Assembly: GCA_017408185.1 (NCBI GenBank)
Contig: JAFQVE010000442.1
Location: 1-13,808 of the forward strand
Reading direction: 5' to 3'
DNA: 13,808 nt
From: Oscillospiraceae bacterium
Lineage (GTDB): Bacteria; Bacillota_A; Clostridia; Oscillospirales; JAAYXM01
The notes under the pieces: model-generated
What the model was told of the DNA's origin: nothing
The model's input: the letters and a program-made list of their open reading frames with translations, nothing else
The model's database searches: none
Program-made: the position numbers and the translations under genes
Shown here: positions 1 through 7,888 of the stretch, in pieces
Layout: every line of letters begins with the position of its first letter
Position numbering within the stretch: position 1 is the stretch's first letter

Positions 1-761
1 AATGCTACAACGCAATATTCCGCATCGTCCATCATAAAGCTTTCGTATCTTGTTTCGGTCTCTTCGATTACCTTATATCTCTCATAACGCTCGATGTTCT
101 TCTGCTCAAGCTCTTCCGGCTTTAAGTAAAGAGAATTGATGATGTTGTGCTTTCTCTTGCCTTCTGTGCCGGTAACAGTCCATGGCTTTTCGATTGTGTT
201 TACCTTTTCCTCAGGAAGAGAGACCGGTTCCATCATCTGTCCCATAGTTCCGTCTGCAAGGAGCATGGACGGCATACGGTACTTCTCTGCAAGCTCAAAT
301 GCGAGAGCCGTCATATCTGCCATTTCCTGAACGGATTCCGGAGCAAGAACGATAAGGCGATAGTCTCCGTGACCGCCGCCCTTGACGGACTGGAAGTAAT
401 CCGACTGTGACGGCTGGATGCCGCCGAGGCCCGGACCGCCGCGCTGAACGTTTACGATAAGTGCCGGAAGGTCTGCACCTGCAATATAGGAGATACCTTC
501 CTGCTTAAGCGAAATACCGGGGCTTGAGGACGAGGTCATAACCCTCTTTCCCGTTCCGGCAACGCCGTATACCATATTGATTGCGGAAATTTCGCTCTCC
601 GCCTGGAGGAAGGTTCCCCCGATTTTCGGCATTTTCTTTGCCATATACGCCGCAACCTCTGTCTGCGGTGTTATCGGATATCCGAAGTAATGACGGCAAC
701 CGGCGCGAATAGCCGCCTCCGCAAGTGCTTCGTTACCCTTCATCAATACTTTTTCTGCCAT
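1..761 (-). CDS. vorB: 2-oxoisovalerate:ferredoxin oxidoreductase alpha subunit VorB (partial, C-terminus off the left edge)
   Basis: The gene starts at the ATG at 761 and 253 codons are present; the family is usually near 350 residues, so about 100 C-terminal residues lie outside. The protein opens MAEKVLMKGNEALAEAAIRA and carries GYPITPQTE (residues 27-35), QAESEISA and a TSSSSPGISL stretch, then QRGGPGLGGIQPSQSD, all hallmarks of the VorB/KorA alpha subunit of thiamine-diphosphate 2-oxoacid:ferredoxin oxidoreductases. These cytoplasmic enzymes interconvert a branched 2-oxoacid plus CoA with acyl-CoA, CO2 and reduced ferredoxin. It sits 13 nt downstream of the ferredoxin-subunit gene, with a GTGAGG ribosome site. 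The beta (TPP-binding) and gamma subunits should lie just beyond position 1. The neighbouring ilvE favours a branched-chain substrate; 2-oxoglutarate or an aromatic 2-oxoacid cannot be excluded from this subunit alone. Confidence 0.9.
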   Translation of the reverse strand, partial: MAEKVLMKGNEALAEAAIRAGCRHYFGYPITPQTEVAAYMAKKMPKIGGTFLQAESEISAINMVYGVAGTGKRVMTSSSSPGISLKQEGISYIAGADLPALIVNVQRGGPGLGGIQPSQSDYFQSVKGGGHGDYRLIVLAPESVQEMADMTALAFELAEKYRMPSMLLADGTMGQMMEPVSLPEEKVNTIEKPWTVTGTEGKRKHNIINSLYLKPEELEQKNIERYERYKVIEETETRYESFMMDDAEYCVVA

Positions 762-774
762 TTTTCCTCACACC

Positions 775-981
775 TCACTTTTCTACCGTGATTACGCAAT
801 CCGGACACATAGTTGCACAGAATGCGCAAGCAATACACTTCTCCTGATCTGTTATCTCAGCGGGAGAGTGACCTTTTTTGTTAATCTTGTCTTTTGCAAG
901 AGCGATAATGCCCTTCGGGCACGCCGTGACACAAAGCCCGCAACCCTTACACAGGTCTGTGTCGAATGTTACTTTAGCCAT
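775..981 (-). CDS. 2x[4Fe-4S] ferredoxin subunit of the 2-oxoacid oxidoreductase (VorC/KorD-like)
   Basis: A 68-residue protein with two complete CxxCxxCxxxCP motifs: C11-C14-C17-C21 and C49-C52-C55-C59. Each should hold one [4Fe-4S] cluster. Small dicluster ferredoxins of this size encoded directly before vorB/korA act as the delta subunit, carrying electrons between the TPP subunit and external ferredoxin. The ATG at 981 follows a good AGGGGTG ribosome site; the gene begins 18 nt after the ATPase gene and ends 13 nt before vorB, so all are probably one transcript. An extra cysteine (C62) lies just after the second motif. Confidence is high for the fold and moderate for the exact subunit name. 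Confidence 0.9.
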   Translation of the reverse strand: MAKVTFDTDLCKGCGLCVTACPKGIIALAKDKINKKGHSPAEITDQEKCIACAFCATMCPDCVITVEK

Positions 982-999
982 GATAACACCCCTTCTATT

Positions 1000-1662
1000 T
1001 TAAAATAATTTTTTCTGTAACTTAAGCGGGAAAATATCAGGATTTTCTCCGCATATACGCTCATCTGCCGTTGTCATTACAACCGGCACGCCGCAAAGCT
1101 CTGAAAGTTCATCGGCAAAGCTTGCAGTTTTTAAAACATCCTCAATCGTTGTTTCTGCACCGATGTTTGAGTTGTTCACAATTCCGGTGAACGGAATTCC
1201 CGACGCTGCCTCAATCTCGCGGAAAACCTCATAGGCTTCCTCTGCAGTTCTTGTAAGCGGGCGGTAAAAGTTTGCGACAAAAAGATTTTCAAAGTTTCCT
1301 TCTTCAAGGATATACGGACGGTATCTGCCGAGGGCATATGCACCTCTGTCGTCTCCTCCGATATCCATAATTACCTTTTTATCATATCGCTGAACAAGCC
1401 CGTAGACCTCTGCCGGAAGTGACGGCAAATCAACGCTTGTGTTTGCAAACGGAAGTGCGATCACTTCGACTCCTGCGGCTGTAAGCTCGTTCATACTGTC
1501 CTTTGTACGGAAATACGGATTTACGATGTCTATATCCGCAATAGCAACCTTCTCACCCTTACCTGCAAGGTGTATTGCCCAGTTTACGGCGATGTTTGTC
1601 TTCCCGCTGCCGTAATGCCCGCCAAACAGCGTGACGCGTTTATTTAAAGCGTGATTGTCCAA
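1000..1662 (-). CDS. P-loop ATPase of the MinD/CobQ/ParA (SIMIBI) type in the VOR operon
   Basis: A 220-residue protein with Walker A GGHYGSGKT (14-22), an IADIDIVNPYFRTKD segment (41-55) and a Walker-B-like VIMDIGGDD (97-105), typical of CobQ/CobB/MinD/ParA nucleotide-binding domains. There are no membrane segments and no metal-binding CxxC pair, so a CooC- or Mrp-type metal-cluster role is not shown. The start is a TTG at 1662, supported by an AGGA nine bases upstream inside the end of ilvE; the two genes overlap by 19 nt, implying translational coupling. ATPases like this often sit beside 2-oxoacid:ferredoxin oxidoreductase genes, and a role in assembly or activation of the enzyme is an inference. 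Substrate and partner are unknown. Confidence 0.8.
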   Translation of the reverse strand: MDNHALNKRVTLFGGHYGSGKTNIAVNWAIHLAGKGEKVAIADIDIVNPYFRTKDSMNELTAAGVEVIALPFANTSVDLPSLPAEVYGLVQRYDKKVIMDIGGDDRGAYALGRYRPYILEEGNFENLFVANFYRPLTRTAEEAYEVFREIEAASGIPFTGIVNNSNIGAETTIEDVLKTASFADELSELCGVPVVMTTADERICGENPDIFPLKLQKKLF

Positions 1663-2711
1663 TTGAACTTATCCTCACACTCGCCCCACTGAATACCTGT
1701 AATGGTGTCGTAGAGCTTCTGGCTCACTTCGCCGATTGTGTTGTTGTTGATGAGCATAACATCATCCTTATAGCGAAGCTTTCCGACCGGAGAGATAACA
1801 GCGGCGGTACCTGTGCCGAAGCACTCTTCAAGCTTGCCGCTCTTCTGAGCATCCAAAAGCTCTTCAACGCTGATGCGGCGCTCCTCAACCTCATAGCCCC
1901 ATGACTTGCAGACCTCGATAACAGAGTTTCTTGTTATACCCGGGAGAATGCTGCCGTTGAGCATCGGAGTTACAATCTTTCCGTCAATCTTGAAGAAGAT
2001 GTTCATTGCGCCGACTTCTTCGATGTACTTTCTCTCAACGCCGTCAAGCCAGAGAACCTGAGAATAGCCTTCATCGTGTGCCTTGACCTGAGCTGCAAGA
2101 GAAGCTGCATAGTTACCGCCTGTCTTTGCAAAGCCCATACCGCCCTTTACTGCGCGGACATAGTCGTCCTCAATCCAGATTCCGACCGGTGCAAGACCGC
2201 TTGCATAATATGCGCCGGACGGAGAAAGGATGATGATAAAGAGATATGTGGAAGACGGTGCAACACCGAGGAATTCATCCGTTGCGATGATGAACGGACG
2301 GATGTAGAGCGATGTGCCCGGTGCAGTGGGTATCCAATCCTCATCGACCTTTACGACTGCTTTGCAAGCTTCAACAAAAAGCTCAACCGGAAGCTCCGGA
2401 ATGCAAAGACGCTTATTTGTGTCGTTTGTTCTCTTGGCGTTCATTTCCGGGCGGAAGAGACGGGTTTTGCCATCCTTGCCCTTGTATGCCTTAAGACCTT
2501 CAAACATTTCCTGACCGTAGTGGAAAACCATTGCGGACGGGTCAAGCTCGAGCTTGCGGTACGGCTCAATTCTGCCGTCGTGCCAGCCCTTGCCCTCAGT
2601 ATAGTTCATAATGAACATATGATCTGTAAATACCTTGCCGAATGCAAGCTTTGACTCGTCCTGCGGACGTGCCTTGGGGTTAGTTGTTTTTGTTACCGGA
2701 AAATTGTACAT
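1644..2711 (-). CDS. ilvE: Branched-chain amino acid aminotransferase (class IV PLP enzyme)
   Basis: A 355-residue protein of the longer BCAT subgroup. It reversibly transfers the amino group between Val/Ile/Leu and 2-oxoglutarate in the cytoplasm, using PLP. Visible family features are FHYGQEMFEGLKAY (63-76), RLFRPEMNAKR, SLYIRPF (134-140), the PLP lysine K196 in FAKTGGNYAAS, the EVGAMNIFF segment, LPGITR and FGTGTAAVISPV. The ATG at 2711 follows AAGGAGAGG. It lies 80 nt downstream of the 762-aa acyl-CoA synthetase; I see no convincing terminator or separate promoter in that gap, so it is probably expressed from the valine-type T-box promoter. Next to VOR it would catalyse the last step of making Val/Ile/Leu from 2-oxoacids, or the first step of their breakdown. 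Confidence 0.95.
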   Translation of the reverse strand: MYNFPVTKTTNPKARPQDESKLAFGKVFTDHMFIMNYTEGKGWHDGRIEPYRKLELDPSAMVFHYGQEMFEGLKAYKGKDGKTRLFRPEMNAKRTNDTNKRLCIPELPVELFVEACKAVVKVDEDWIPTAPGTSLYIRPFIIATDEFLGVAPSSTYLFIIILSPSGAYYASGLAPVGIWIEDDYVRAVKGGMGFAKTGGNYAASLAAQVKAHDEGYSQVLWLDGVERKYIEEVGAMNIFFKIDGKIVTPMLNGSILPGITRNSVIEVCKSWGYEVEERRISVEELLDAQKSGKLEECFGTGTAAVISPVGKLRYKDDVMLINNNTIGEVSQKLYDTITGIQWGECEDKFNWTITL

Positions 2712-2791
2712 AAAAAACCTCTCCTTATATATTGTTTATATAAATCAGGTCTTCTGTCTTAAAGAACGGATGATCTGATATTTTTTATAAT

Positions 2792-5080
2792 TTACAGCTT
2801 GTTGCGCTGGATTTTTCCGCTTACCGTTTTCGGAAGCTCGTCACGGAATACAACAAGGCGCGGATATTTATACGGCGCGGTGTGCTCCTTAACATAAGTC
2901 TGGATTTCCTTCTTAAGCTCCTCCGTCGGCTCGGTGCCCTTGGTAAGAACGATGCTTGCCTTAACTATCTGCCCTCTTACCTCATCGGGTGCCGCAGATA
3001 CGCCGCACTCAAGAACATAAGGAAGCTCCATAATAACGCTTTCAATCTCAAACGGCCCGATGCGGTAACCGGAGGATTTGATAACGTCGTCAACACGACC
3101 GACATACCAGTAGAAGCCGTCCTCGTCCTTCCATGCGGTATCGCCGGTATGGTAATATCCGTCGTGGAGAACCTCGTCCGTTTTTTCCTTGTCGCGGTAA
3201 TATCCCGTAAAGAGACCGCAGGGCATACCGTCTTTTACGTTAATGACAATTTCGCCTGTTTCACCTGCCGCAACCGGCTCACAGTTTTCATTTACAAGCT
3301 CAACATTATAAATCGGTGCGGGCTTGCCCATAGAGCCGATCTTATGCGGAGCGCCGACCATATTGCCAATAATCATTGTGCTTTCCGTCTGACCGAATCC
3401 CTCGATAATCTGAAGTCCCGTTGCCTTTTCAAATTGCTTGTAAACCTCGGGGTTGAGCGCTTCACCCGCTGTTGACATATGCTTTACCGAGGAGAAATCA
3501 TACTGCGAAATATCCTCTTTTATGAGCATACGAAGCATTGTAGGCGGTGCACAGAAGGTTGTTATATGATGCTTTGCAAACATCGGAAGAATCTGCTTTG
3601 CATCAAAGCGATCAAAGTCATAAACAAATATCGCCGCCTCGCACAGCCACTGACCGTAAAGCTTACCCCACATAGACTTTGCCCAACCGGTGTCGGAAAT
3701 AGTGAAGTGAAGTCCGTCCGGGTCAACATTGTGCCAGTATTTCGCGGTGTGGAAATGACCGAGCGGATACTTGTGGTTATGTGCCGCAATCTTCGGGTAA
3801 CCGGTTGTACCGGATGTGAAGAACATAAGCAGCAGATCATCCCCGCAGGGCGAGTCTTCACTTCGCTCAAAGTGCGAGCTGTAAAGTTGATACTCCTCAT
3901 TAAAGCTTCTCCAGCCGTCACGCTTGCCGCCGACAAGAAGCTTGTTGAGAAGCTCAGGGCAGCTTTTTGCCGCCTCATCGACCTGTGCGGCGGTTTCGCC
4001 GTCTGCCGTGCAAATAATGGTATTTACGCCTGCGGCTTTAAAGCGATATTCGATATCGTGGACAAGAAGCTGGTTGGTGGCCGGAATTGCAACCGCGCCG
4101 AGCTTATTAAGACCTATCATTGCATACCAGAATTCATAATGGCGCTTTAAGATAAGCATTACCCTGTCGCCTTTTTTGATGCCGAGGGATTTAAAGTAGT
4201 TCGCGCAACGCGCACTCTCTCGCTTTATATCCGCAAAGGTTATTCTGCGCTCCGTACCATCCTTTGAGATATGAAGCATTGCAAGCTTATCCGGCTCACG
4301 CGCGGCAAGCTCGTCGATTAAATCAAACGCAAAGTTGAAGCTTTCGGTGTTCTTGAACTCAATCTTTGTCGGTGTTCCCTTTTCATTTTCCTGAACATCT
4401 ATGTACTTGCGGTAAATTCTGTCCTTAGTGTCACGCGTTGCAACGCGGAAATCATCAATAGCACGTGTCGGTGCAAGCTCCGGAATCGGCTCTCCGGACG
4501 GATTTAAAACAATCGCATAAAAAACGCAGTCACGTCCGTTCACGGCTATCATACCGTGGGGGGTGTTACTGTCAAAATAAATGCTGTCGCCGGGGCCGAG
4601 GGTTTCGCGGTGCTCACCGATCTGTACCATGAGCTCTCCCTCAACAACTATGTCACACTCCTGACCGTCATGGGAAGTAAGCTCGATATCACGGTTCTGC
4701 GCATCCGGATCGTAAACACTCTTTACATAAAGAGGCTCGGCAATACGGTTCTGAAACGCGTATGCAAGGTTGTAGTACGTCATACCGTGTGCGTTTGATA
4801 TCTGCTGGCCTGCGCCGCGGCGCGTAACGGTGAATGACTTAAGCGTCGGGCTGTGTCCCTCAATGATATCCGTTACGTTAACGCGCAGTGCCATTGCACA
4901 GCGGTAGAGGAAGGTAAAGTTAAGATCTGCCTTTCCCTCTTCGCAAAGGCTGTACTCCTCAACAGAAATCGCAGTCTGTGCCGCCATTTCTTCAATCGAC
5001 AACCCCTCAATCTCGCGAAGCTCACGGATACGGGCCGCCATTTCCTGAATTTTGTAATCAAGACCTGATATTGGTTGCAT
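2792..5080 (-). CDS. XRE-HTH/cupin/AMP-forming acyl-CoA synthetase fusion, copy 1 (Val-type T-box unit)
   Basis: This 762-residue protein has three parts. Residues about 13-75 form an XRE-like helix-turn-helix; about 130-195 form a single cupin fold (HDGQE at 137-141 and PHGM at 174-177, only a partial set of metal ligands). Residues about 245-762 are a complete ANL acyl-CoA synthetase with P-loop FTSGTTGYPK (421-430), EGFGQTE (560-566), YHTGDTA (643-649), GRVDDVIKSSGYRIGP (661-676) and the C-terminal catalytic K756 in SGKIQRNKL. The APYKYPR/GFGQTE signature is closest to medium- or branched-chain acyl-CoA synthetases, which make acyl-CoA from acid, ATP and CoA. It is first in the transcript with ilvE and VOR, so isobutyrate or a similar branched acid is the likely substrate (inference). 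The HTH-cupin part may sense a ligand or bind DNA. ATG at 5080 with AAAGGA upstream. Confidence 0.88.
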   Translation of the reverse strand: MQPISGLDYKIQEMAARIRELREIEGLSIEEMAAQTAISVEEYSLCEEGKADLNFTFLYRCAMALRVNVTDIIEGHSPTLKSFTVTRRGAGQQISNAHGMTYYNLAYAFQNRIAEPLYVKSVYDPDAQNRDIELTSHDGQECDIVVEGELMVQIGEHRETLGPGDSIYFDSNTPHGMIAVNGRDCVFYAIVLNPSGEPIPELAPTRAIDDFRVATRDTKDRIYRKYIDVQENEKGTPTKIEFKNTESFNFAFDLIDELAAREPDKLAMLHISKDGTERRITFADIKRESARCANYFKSLGIKKGDRVMLILKRHYEFWYAMIGLNKLGAVAIPATNQLLVHDIEYRFKAAGVNTIICTADGETAAQVDEAAKSCPELLNKLLVGGKRDGWRSFNEEYQLYSSHFERSEDSPCGDDLLLMFFTSGTTGYPKIAAHNHKYPLGHFHTAKYWHNVDPDGLHFTISDTGWAKSMWGKLYGQWLCEAAIFVYDFDRFDAKQILPMFAKHHITTFCAPPTMLRMLIKEDISQYDFSSVKHMSTAGEALNPEVYKQFEKATGLQIIEGFGQTESTMIIGNMVGAPHKIGSMGKPAPIYNVELVNENCEPVAAGETGEIVINVKDGMPCGLFTGYYRDKEKTDEVLHDGYYHTGDTAWKDEDGFYWYVGRVDDVIKSSGYRIGPFEIESVIMELPYVLECGVSAAPDEVRGQIVKASIVLTKGTEPTEELKKEIQTYVKEHTAPYKYPRLVVFRDELPKTVSGKIQRNKL

Positions 5081-5108
5081 AATAAGACATCCTTTCCCGG
5101 GACGAATT

Positions 5109-5148
5109 AAAAAGCACCCGTCCCAAAGCTGATAATCTTTGAGACGAG
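5109..5148 (-). terminator. T-box 1 intrinsic terminator
   Basis: On the minus strand CTCGTCTCAAAG (5148-5137) pairs with CTTTGGGACGGG (5128-5117), 12 bp with two G-U pairs, extendable by two more, with a short A/T-rich loop. It is followed by TTTTT at 5113-5109. Its 5' arm overlaps the antiterminator 3' arm, as expected for tRNA-controlled attenuation. The right arm (GGGACG) can also pair with CGTCCC at 5104-5099 just before the ribosome site, a possible extra helix. Confidence 0.88.
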
Positions 5149-5403
5149 CGTCATAACATCATCACACCCGCGGTACCACTCAAATTGCGCCGAAAACGCG
5201 CCACTCAGGCTCCACTAAGCCTTATGCATTAACGCAGCATTCACGGAAAGGTTCTACTCGCCGCAAAGACACAGCTTTCTTCCTTCCGGCTCGGAAGCTA
5301 CAATCACAGAAAACAAAACCGATAGTTTGCACCGACCACCATCTCTCTGAAGGTCTGTATATCTGCATACTCTTCGTCAAAGCCTTTACATATTATATAT
5401 TAT
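5109..5403 (-). promoter_or_regulatory. T-box riboswitch leader 1, specifier read as GUA (Val)
   Basis: Read on the minus strand, the leader has Stem I from about 5384 to 5288, with a GACGAAG/CTTC helix and K-turn, AGTA on the 5' side of the specifier loop, the AGAGAG bulge and the GGTGCAA apical loop. The 3' side of the specifier loop reads GATT-GTA-G before the lower helix CTTC, placing the specifier GTA at 5299-5301. A conserved region follows, then Stem III (GGCT/AGCC) and the T-box at 5168-5182 (TGAGTGGTACCGCGG). TTTGAG pairs with CTCAAA (around 5138) to form the antiterminator, whose UGGU bulge matches a tRNA ending ACCA. The 3' arm of the antiterminator lies inside the terminator. Uncharged tRNA-Val should therefore allow read-through into the synthetase, ilvE and vor genes. 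The T-box call is firm; reading UGU one base earlier is a weaker alternative. Confidence 0.93.
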
Positions 5404-5409
5404 GTGGTT

Positions 5410-5438
5410 ATTATATATCAGCCAAGCGGAATTGTCAA
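5410..5438 (-). promoter_or_regulatory. Consensus sigma-A promoter of T-box unit 1
   Basis: On the minus strand TTGACA (5438-5433), a 17-bp spacer and TATAAT (5415-5410) match the sigma-A consensus at all 12 positions. The predicted start is near 5403, about 20 nt before Stem I of the T-box. Such strength suggests constitutive initiation with control left to the RNA leader. Confidence 0.9.
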
Positions 5439-5447
5439 TAGTTTTAT

Positions 5448-5512
5448 TGTAATTTAGCGGTTTTTCTTTTACCGCCGCTGTCCGGCGGCGGTAAACTATA
5501 GCATAAATTACA
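5448..5512. repeat. Nested inverted repeat between the two synthetase units
   Basis: An inner perfect 11-bp inverted repeat, TTTACCGCCGC (5468-5478) and GCGGCGGTAAA (5485-5495), has a 6-nt loop. It is flanked by a second perfect 9-bp pair, TGTAATTTA (5448-5456) and TAAATTACA (5504-5512). It lies just after the stop of copy 2 and may form or protect the 3' end of that transcript. In the minus-strand RNA the hairpin is followed by A-rich sequence, not U's, so it is not a classical intrinsic terminator. Confidence 0.65.
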
Positions 5513-5530
5513 GAAACGACAACGGTTTTA

Positions 5531-7798
5531 TTATAATTTATTTCTCTGGATTTTGCCGGAGATTGTCTTCGGAAGCTCGTCACGGAATACAACAAGACGC
5601 GGATACTTATATGGCGCAGTGTGCTCCTTAACATAGTTCTGAATTTCCTTCTTCAATTCCTCCGTCGGCTCAGTGCCCTTGGTAAGTACGATGCTTGCCT
5701 TGACTATCTGACCGCGAAGCTCATCCGGTGCCGCAGATACGCCGCACTCAAGAACATAAGGAAGCTCCATGATAACGCTTTCAATCTCAAAGGGTCCGAT
5801 GCGGTAGCCGGAGGACTTGATAACATCGTCGATGCGGCTGACGTACCAGAAATAACCGTCCTCATCGCGCCATGCGGTATCACCCGTGTGGTACATACCG
5901 TTTCTCATGCACTCCTCCATCTTCTCATCATCATCAAGATACTGGCGGAAGAGTCCAACCGGAACACCGTTATCAAGGCGGATTGCGATTTCGCCGACCT
6001 CGCCGTTTGCAACCGGATTATCGTCCGGATCAACAATTACGATATCATACTGCGGAGATGCTTTTCCCATTGCACCAACACGCGGAGTTGTTCCATAGAG
6101 GTTTGCAATGGCAAGGGTTGTCTCCGTCTGTCCGAAGCCCTCCATAATCTTAAGCCCCGTCGCCTTTTCAAATTGCTTGTAAACCTCGGGATTGAGGGCC
6201 TCGCCCGCAGTTGTCATATGGTGGATTGAAGAAAGATCGAATTTCGACAAATCTTCCTTTATAAACATACGCAGCATTGTAGGAGGTGCGCAGAATGTGG
6301 TAATGTTATACTTTGCAAACATCGGAAGGATTTCGTTTGCATTGAAGCGGTCAAAGTCGTAAACGAAAACCGCGCCCTCACACAGCCACTGACCGTAAAG
6401 CTTACCCCAGAGGGATTTTCCCCAGCCGGTGTCGGAAATGGTGAAGTGGAGACCGTCGCGCTCACAGCAATGCCAGTATTTCGCGGTTACGAAATGGCCG
6501 AGAGCGTATGTGTGCTTGTGCTCAACCATCTTCGGATTTCCTGTTGTACCTGACGAGAAAAACATAAGAGCCGGCTCATCACCGCAGGGGGTGTCCTCAC
6601 TTCTCTCAAAGTTACTTGAATAAAGCGGATATTCGCTGTCAAAATCATGCCAGCCGTCGCGCTTGCCGCCAACAAGAACAAGCGTTTCTACGCTCGGGCA
6701 CTTCTTTGCTGCGCCCTCAGCGATTTCTGCCGTTCCGTCGTCAGCCGTGCAGATTATCGCCTTGACGTTTGCCGCCTCATAGCGGTAGACAAAGTCGTGG
6801 TCTTTAAGCTGATGCGTTGCGGGGATTGCAACCGCACCGAGCTTGTGAAGCGCAACCATAGAGAACCAGAACTGGTAATGGCGCTTGAGAACAAGCATAA
6901 CTCTGTCGCCGCGCTTGATTCCGAGAGATGTAAAGTAGTTCGCAACACGCGCGCTCTCACGCCTGATATCTTCAAATGTAAAGCGGCGCTCGGTCATATC
7001 CTTTGCAACATGGAGCATTGCGAGCTTATCAGGAGTTTTCTTCGCGACTGCATCAACAACGTCAAAACCGAAGTTGAAGCTTTCGGTATTCATAAACTCA
7101 ATCTTCTCGAGCACGCCGGGTTCGCTTTCGGTGCATTTTACGAACTTATCGCACGCAAGTGCGGTTTTCGGGCGGAGCGAAACAACGCTCTCAAGCACCT
7201 CGTCTTCCTTTGCATCGTCGCCCGGAAGAACCACCGCGCAGAATGTGCAGTCCTTTCCACCGACTGCAATCATACCGTGAGGAGTTGAGCTGTTGTAATA
7301 AATGCTGTCACCCTCGTTGAGAACTTCTGTGTGTTCACCAATCTGAACCTTTAAAGACCCGTTGATAACAAGGTCAAACTCCTGACCGCTGTGCTTTGTA
7401 AGATGGATAGGCTTATTCTGGAGTTCCTCGCTGTATTCATATTTAACCCAGTGGGGCTCTGCAATTTTGTTTTTAAACTTCGGCGCGAGGTTCTGGATTG
7501 TAATTCCGTCTTCTTTTGCAGTTTCCTGTCCTTTGCCCTTGCGCGTCACGGTGTAGGATGAGAGATGTGCATTCTTTCCCTCCAAAAGCTCTGTGAGCTC
7601 CATACCGAACGCAAGTGCGCATTTATGAACAAATGCAAAAGGCATATCTGCCGCGCCGTGCTCAAATTTTTCATATTCTTCTTGTGTTACCTCGGTTTTC
7701 TTTGCCATTTCCGCGGCACTCATTCCCATAATATCGCGCATTTCGCGGATACGGGACGCGACCTCGTTAAGCTGTGTCATGGTTTTTTCTGTGCTCAT
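5531..7798 (-). CDS. XRE-HTH/cupin/AMP-forming acyl-CoA synthetase fusion, copy 2 (Ile-type T-box unit)
   Basis: A 755-residue paralogue of the 762-aa protein with the same order: XRE-like HTH (about 12-74), cupin (about 130-190; HSGQE 136-140, PHGM 173-176) and a full ANL synthetase domain with FFSSGTTGNPK (413-423), EGFGQTE (553-559), YHTGDTA and the catalytic K749. The two HTH regions share 29 of 63 residues by my hand alignment, while the last 102 residues share 97, so divergence is very uneven. Motif A8 begins SRIDD here instead of the usual GR. The ATG at 7798 has AAGGAG nine bases upstream. It is the only gene clearly under the upstream T-box, read as Ile (AUC), which suggests 2-methylbutyrate, the carbon skeleton precursor of isoleucine, as substrate. 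That assignment is inference. Confidence 0.88.
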   Translation of the reverse strand: MSTEKTMTQLNEVASRIREMRDIMGMSAAEMAKKTEVTQEEYEKFEHGAADMPFAFVHKCALAFGMELTELLEGKNAHLSSYTVTRKGKGQETAKEDGITIQNLAPKFKNKIAEPHWVKYEYSEELQNKPIHLTKHSGQEFDLVINGSLKVQIGEHTEVLNEGDSIYYNSSTPHGMIAVGGKDCTFCAVVLPGDDAKEDEVLESVVSLRPKTALACDKFVKCTESEPGVLEKIEFMNTESFNFGFDVVDAVAKKTPDKLAMLHVAKDMTERRFTFEDIRRESARVANYFTSLGIKRGDRVMLVLKRHYQFWFSMVALHKLGAVAIPATHQLKDHDFVYRYEAANVKAIICTADDGTAEIAEGAAKKCPSVETLVLVGGKRDGWHDFDSEYPLYSSNFERSEDTPCGDEPALMFFSSGTTGNPKMVEHKHTYALGHFVTAKYWHCCERDGLHFTISDTGWGKSLWGKLYGQWLCEGAVFVYDFDRFNANEILPMFAKYNITTFCAPPTMLRMFIKEDLSKFDLSSIHHMTTAGEALNPEVYKQFEKATGLKIMEGFGQTETTLAIANLYGTTPRVGAMGKASPQYDIVIVDPDDNPVANGEVGEIAIRLDNGVPVGLFRQYLDDDEKMEECMRNGMYHTGDTAWRDEDGYFWYVSRIDDVIKSSGYRIGPFEIESVIMELPYVLECGVSAAPDELRGQIVKASIVLTKGTEPTEELKKEIQNYVKEHTAPYKYPRLVVFRDELPKTISGKIQRNKL

Positions 7799-7845
7799 TG
7801 GAAATTTCTCCTTTCAAATTAAAAATGTAAAATTCTTAATTGAAT

Positions 7846-7888
7846 AACAAAGACTCGTCTCAAAGCTTTAACTTCTTTGAGACGAGCC
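7846..7888 (-). terminator. T-box 2 intrinsic terminator
   Basis: On the minus strand GGCTCGTCTCAAAG (7888-7875) pairs with CTTTGAGACGAGTC (7865-7852), 14 bp with a single G-U pair, and is followed by TTTGTTATT. The 5' arm contains the CTCAAA used by the competing antiterminator. Confidence 0.88.

Noticed and set aside
2076..2654. Plus-strand frame of 192 codons opposite ilvE
   Set aside because: ilvE is complete and well conserved on the other strand; the antisense product is cysteine-rich, low-plausibility sequence.
2712..2791. Separate promoter or terminator between the 762-aa synthetase and ilvE
   Set aside because: Only short weak pairings (ATCAG/CTGAT) and no paired -35/-10 boxes were found.
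2882..4150. Long plus-strand open frames (197 and 223 codons) opposite the 762-aa synthetase
   Set aside because: They are shadows of a gene with full catalytic motifs, have no ribosome sites and their translations show no domain. Similar frames opposite the 755-aa copy (for example 6647-7288) recur because the genes are paralogous.
5109..5403. Leader-peptide attenuator instead of a T-box
   Set aside because: The T-box core TGAGTGGTACCGCGG, GNUGNAA apical loop and AGAGAG bulge are all present, and I saw no leader peptide rich in Val or Ile codons.
5468..5495. Intrinsic terminator for the 755-aa synthetase gene
   Set aside because: The minus-strand RNA has A-rich sequence after the stem instead of U's.
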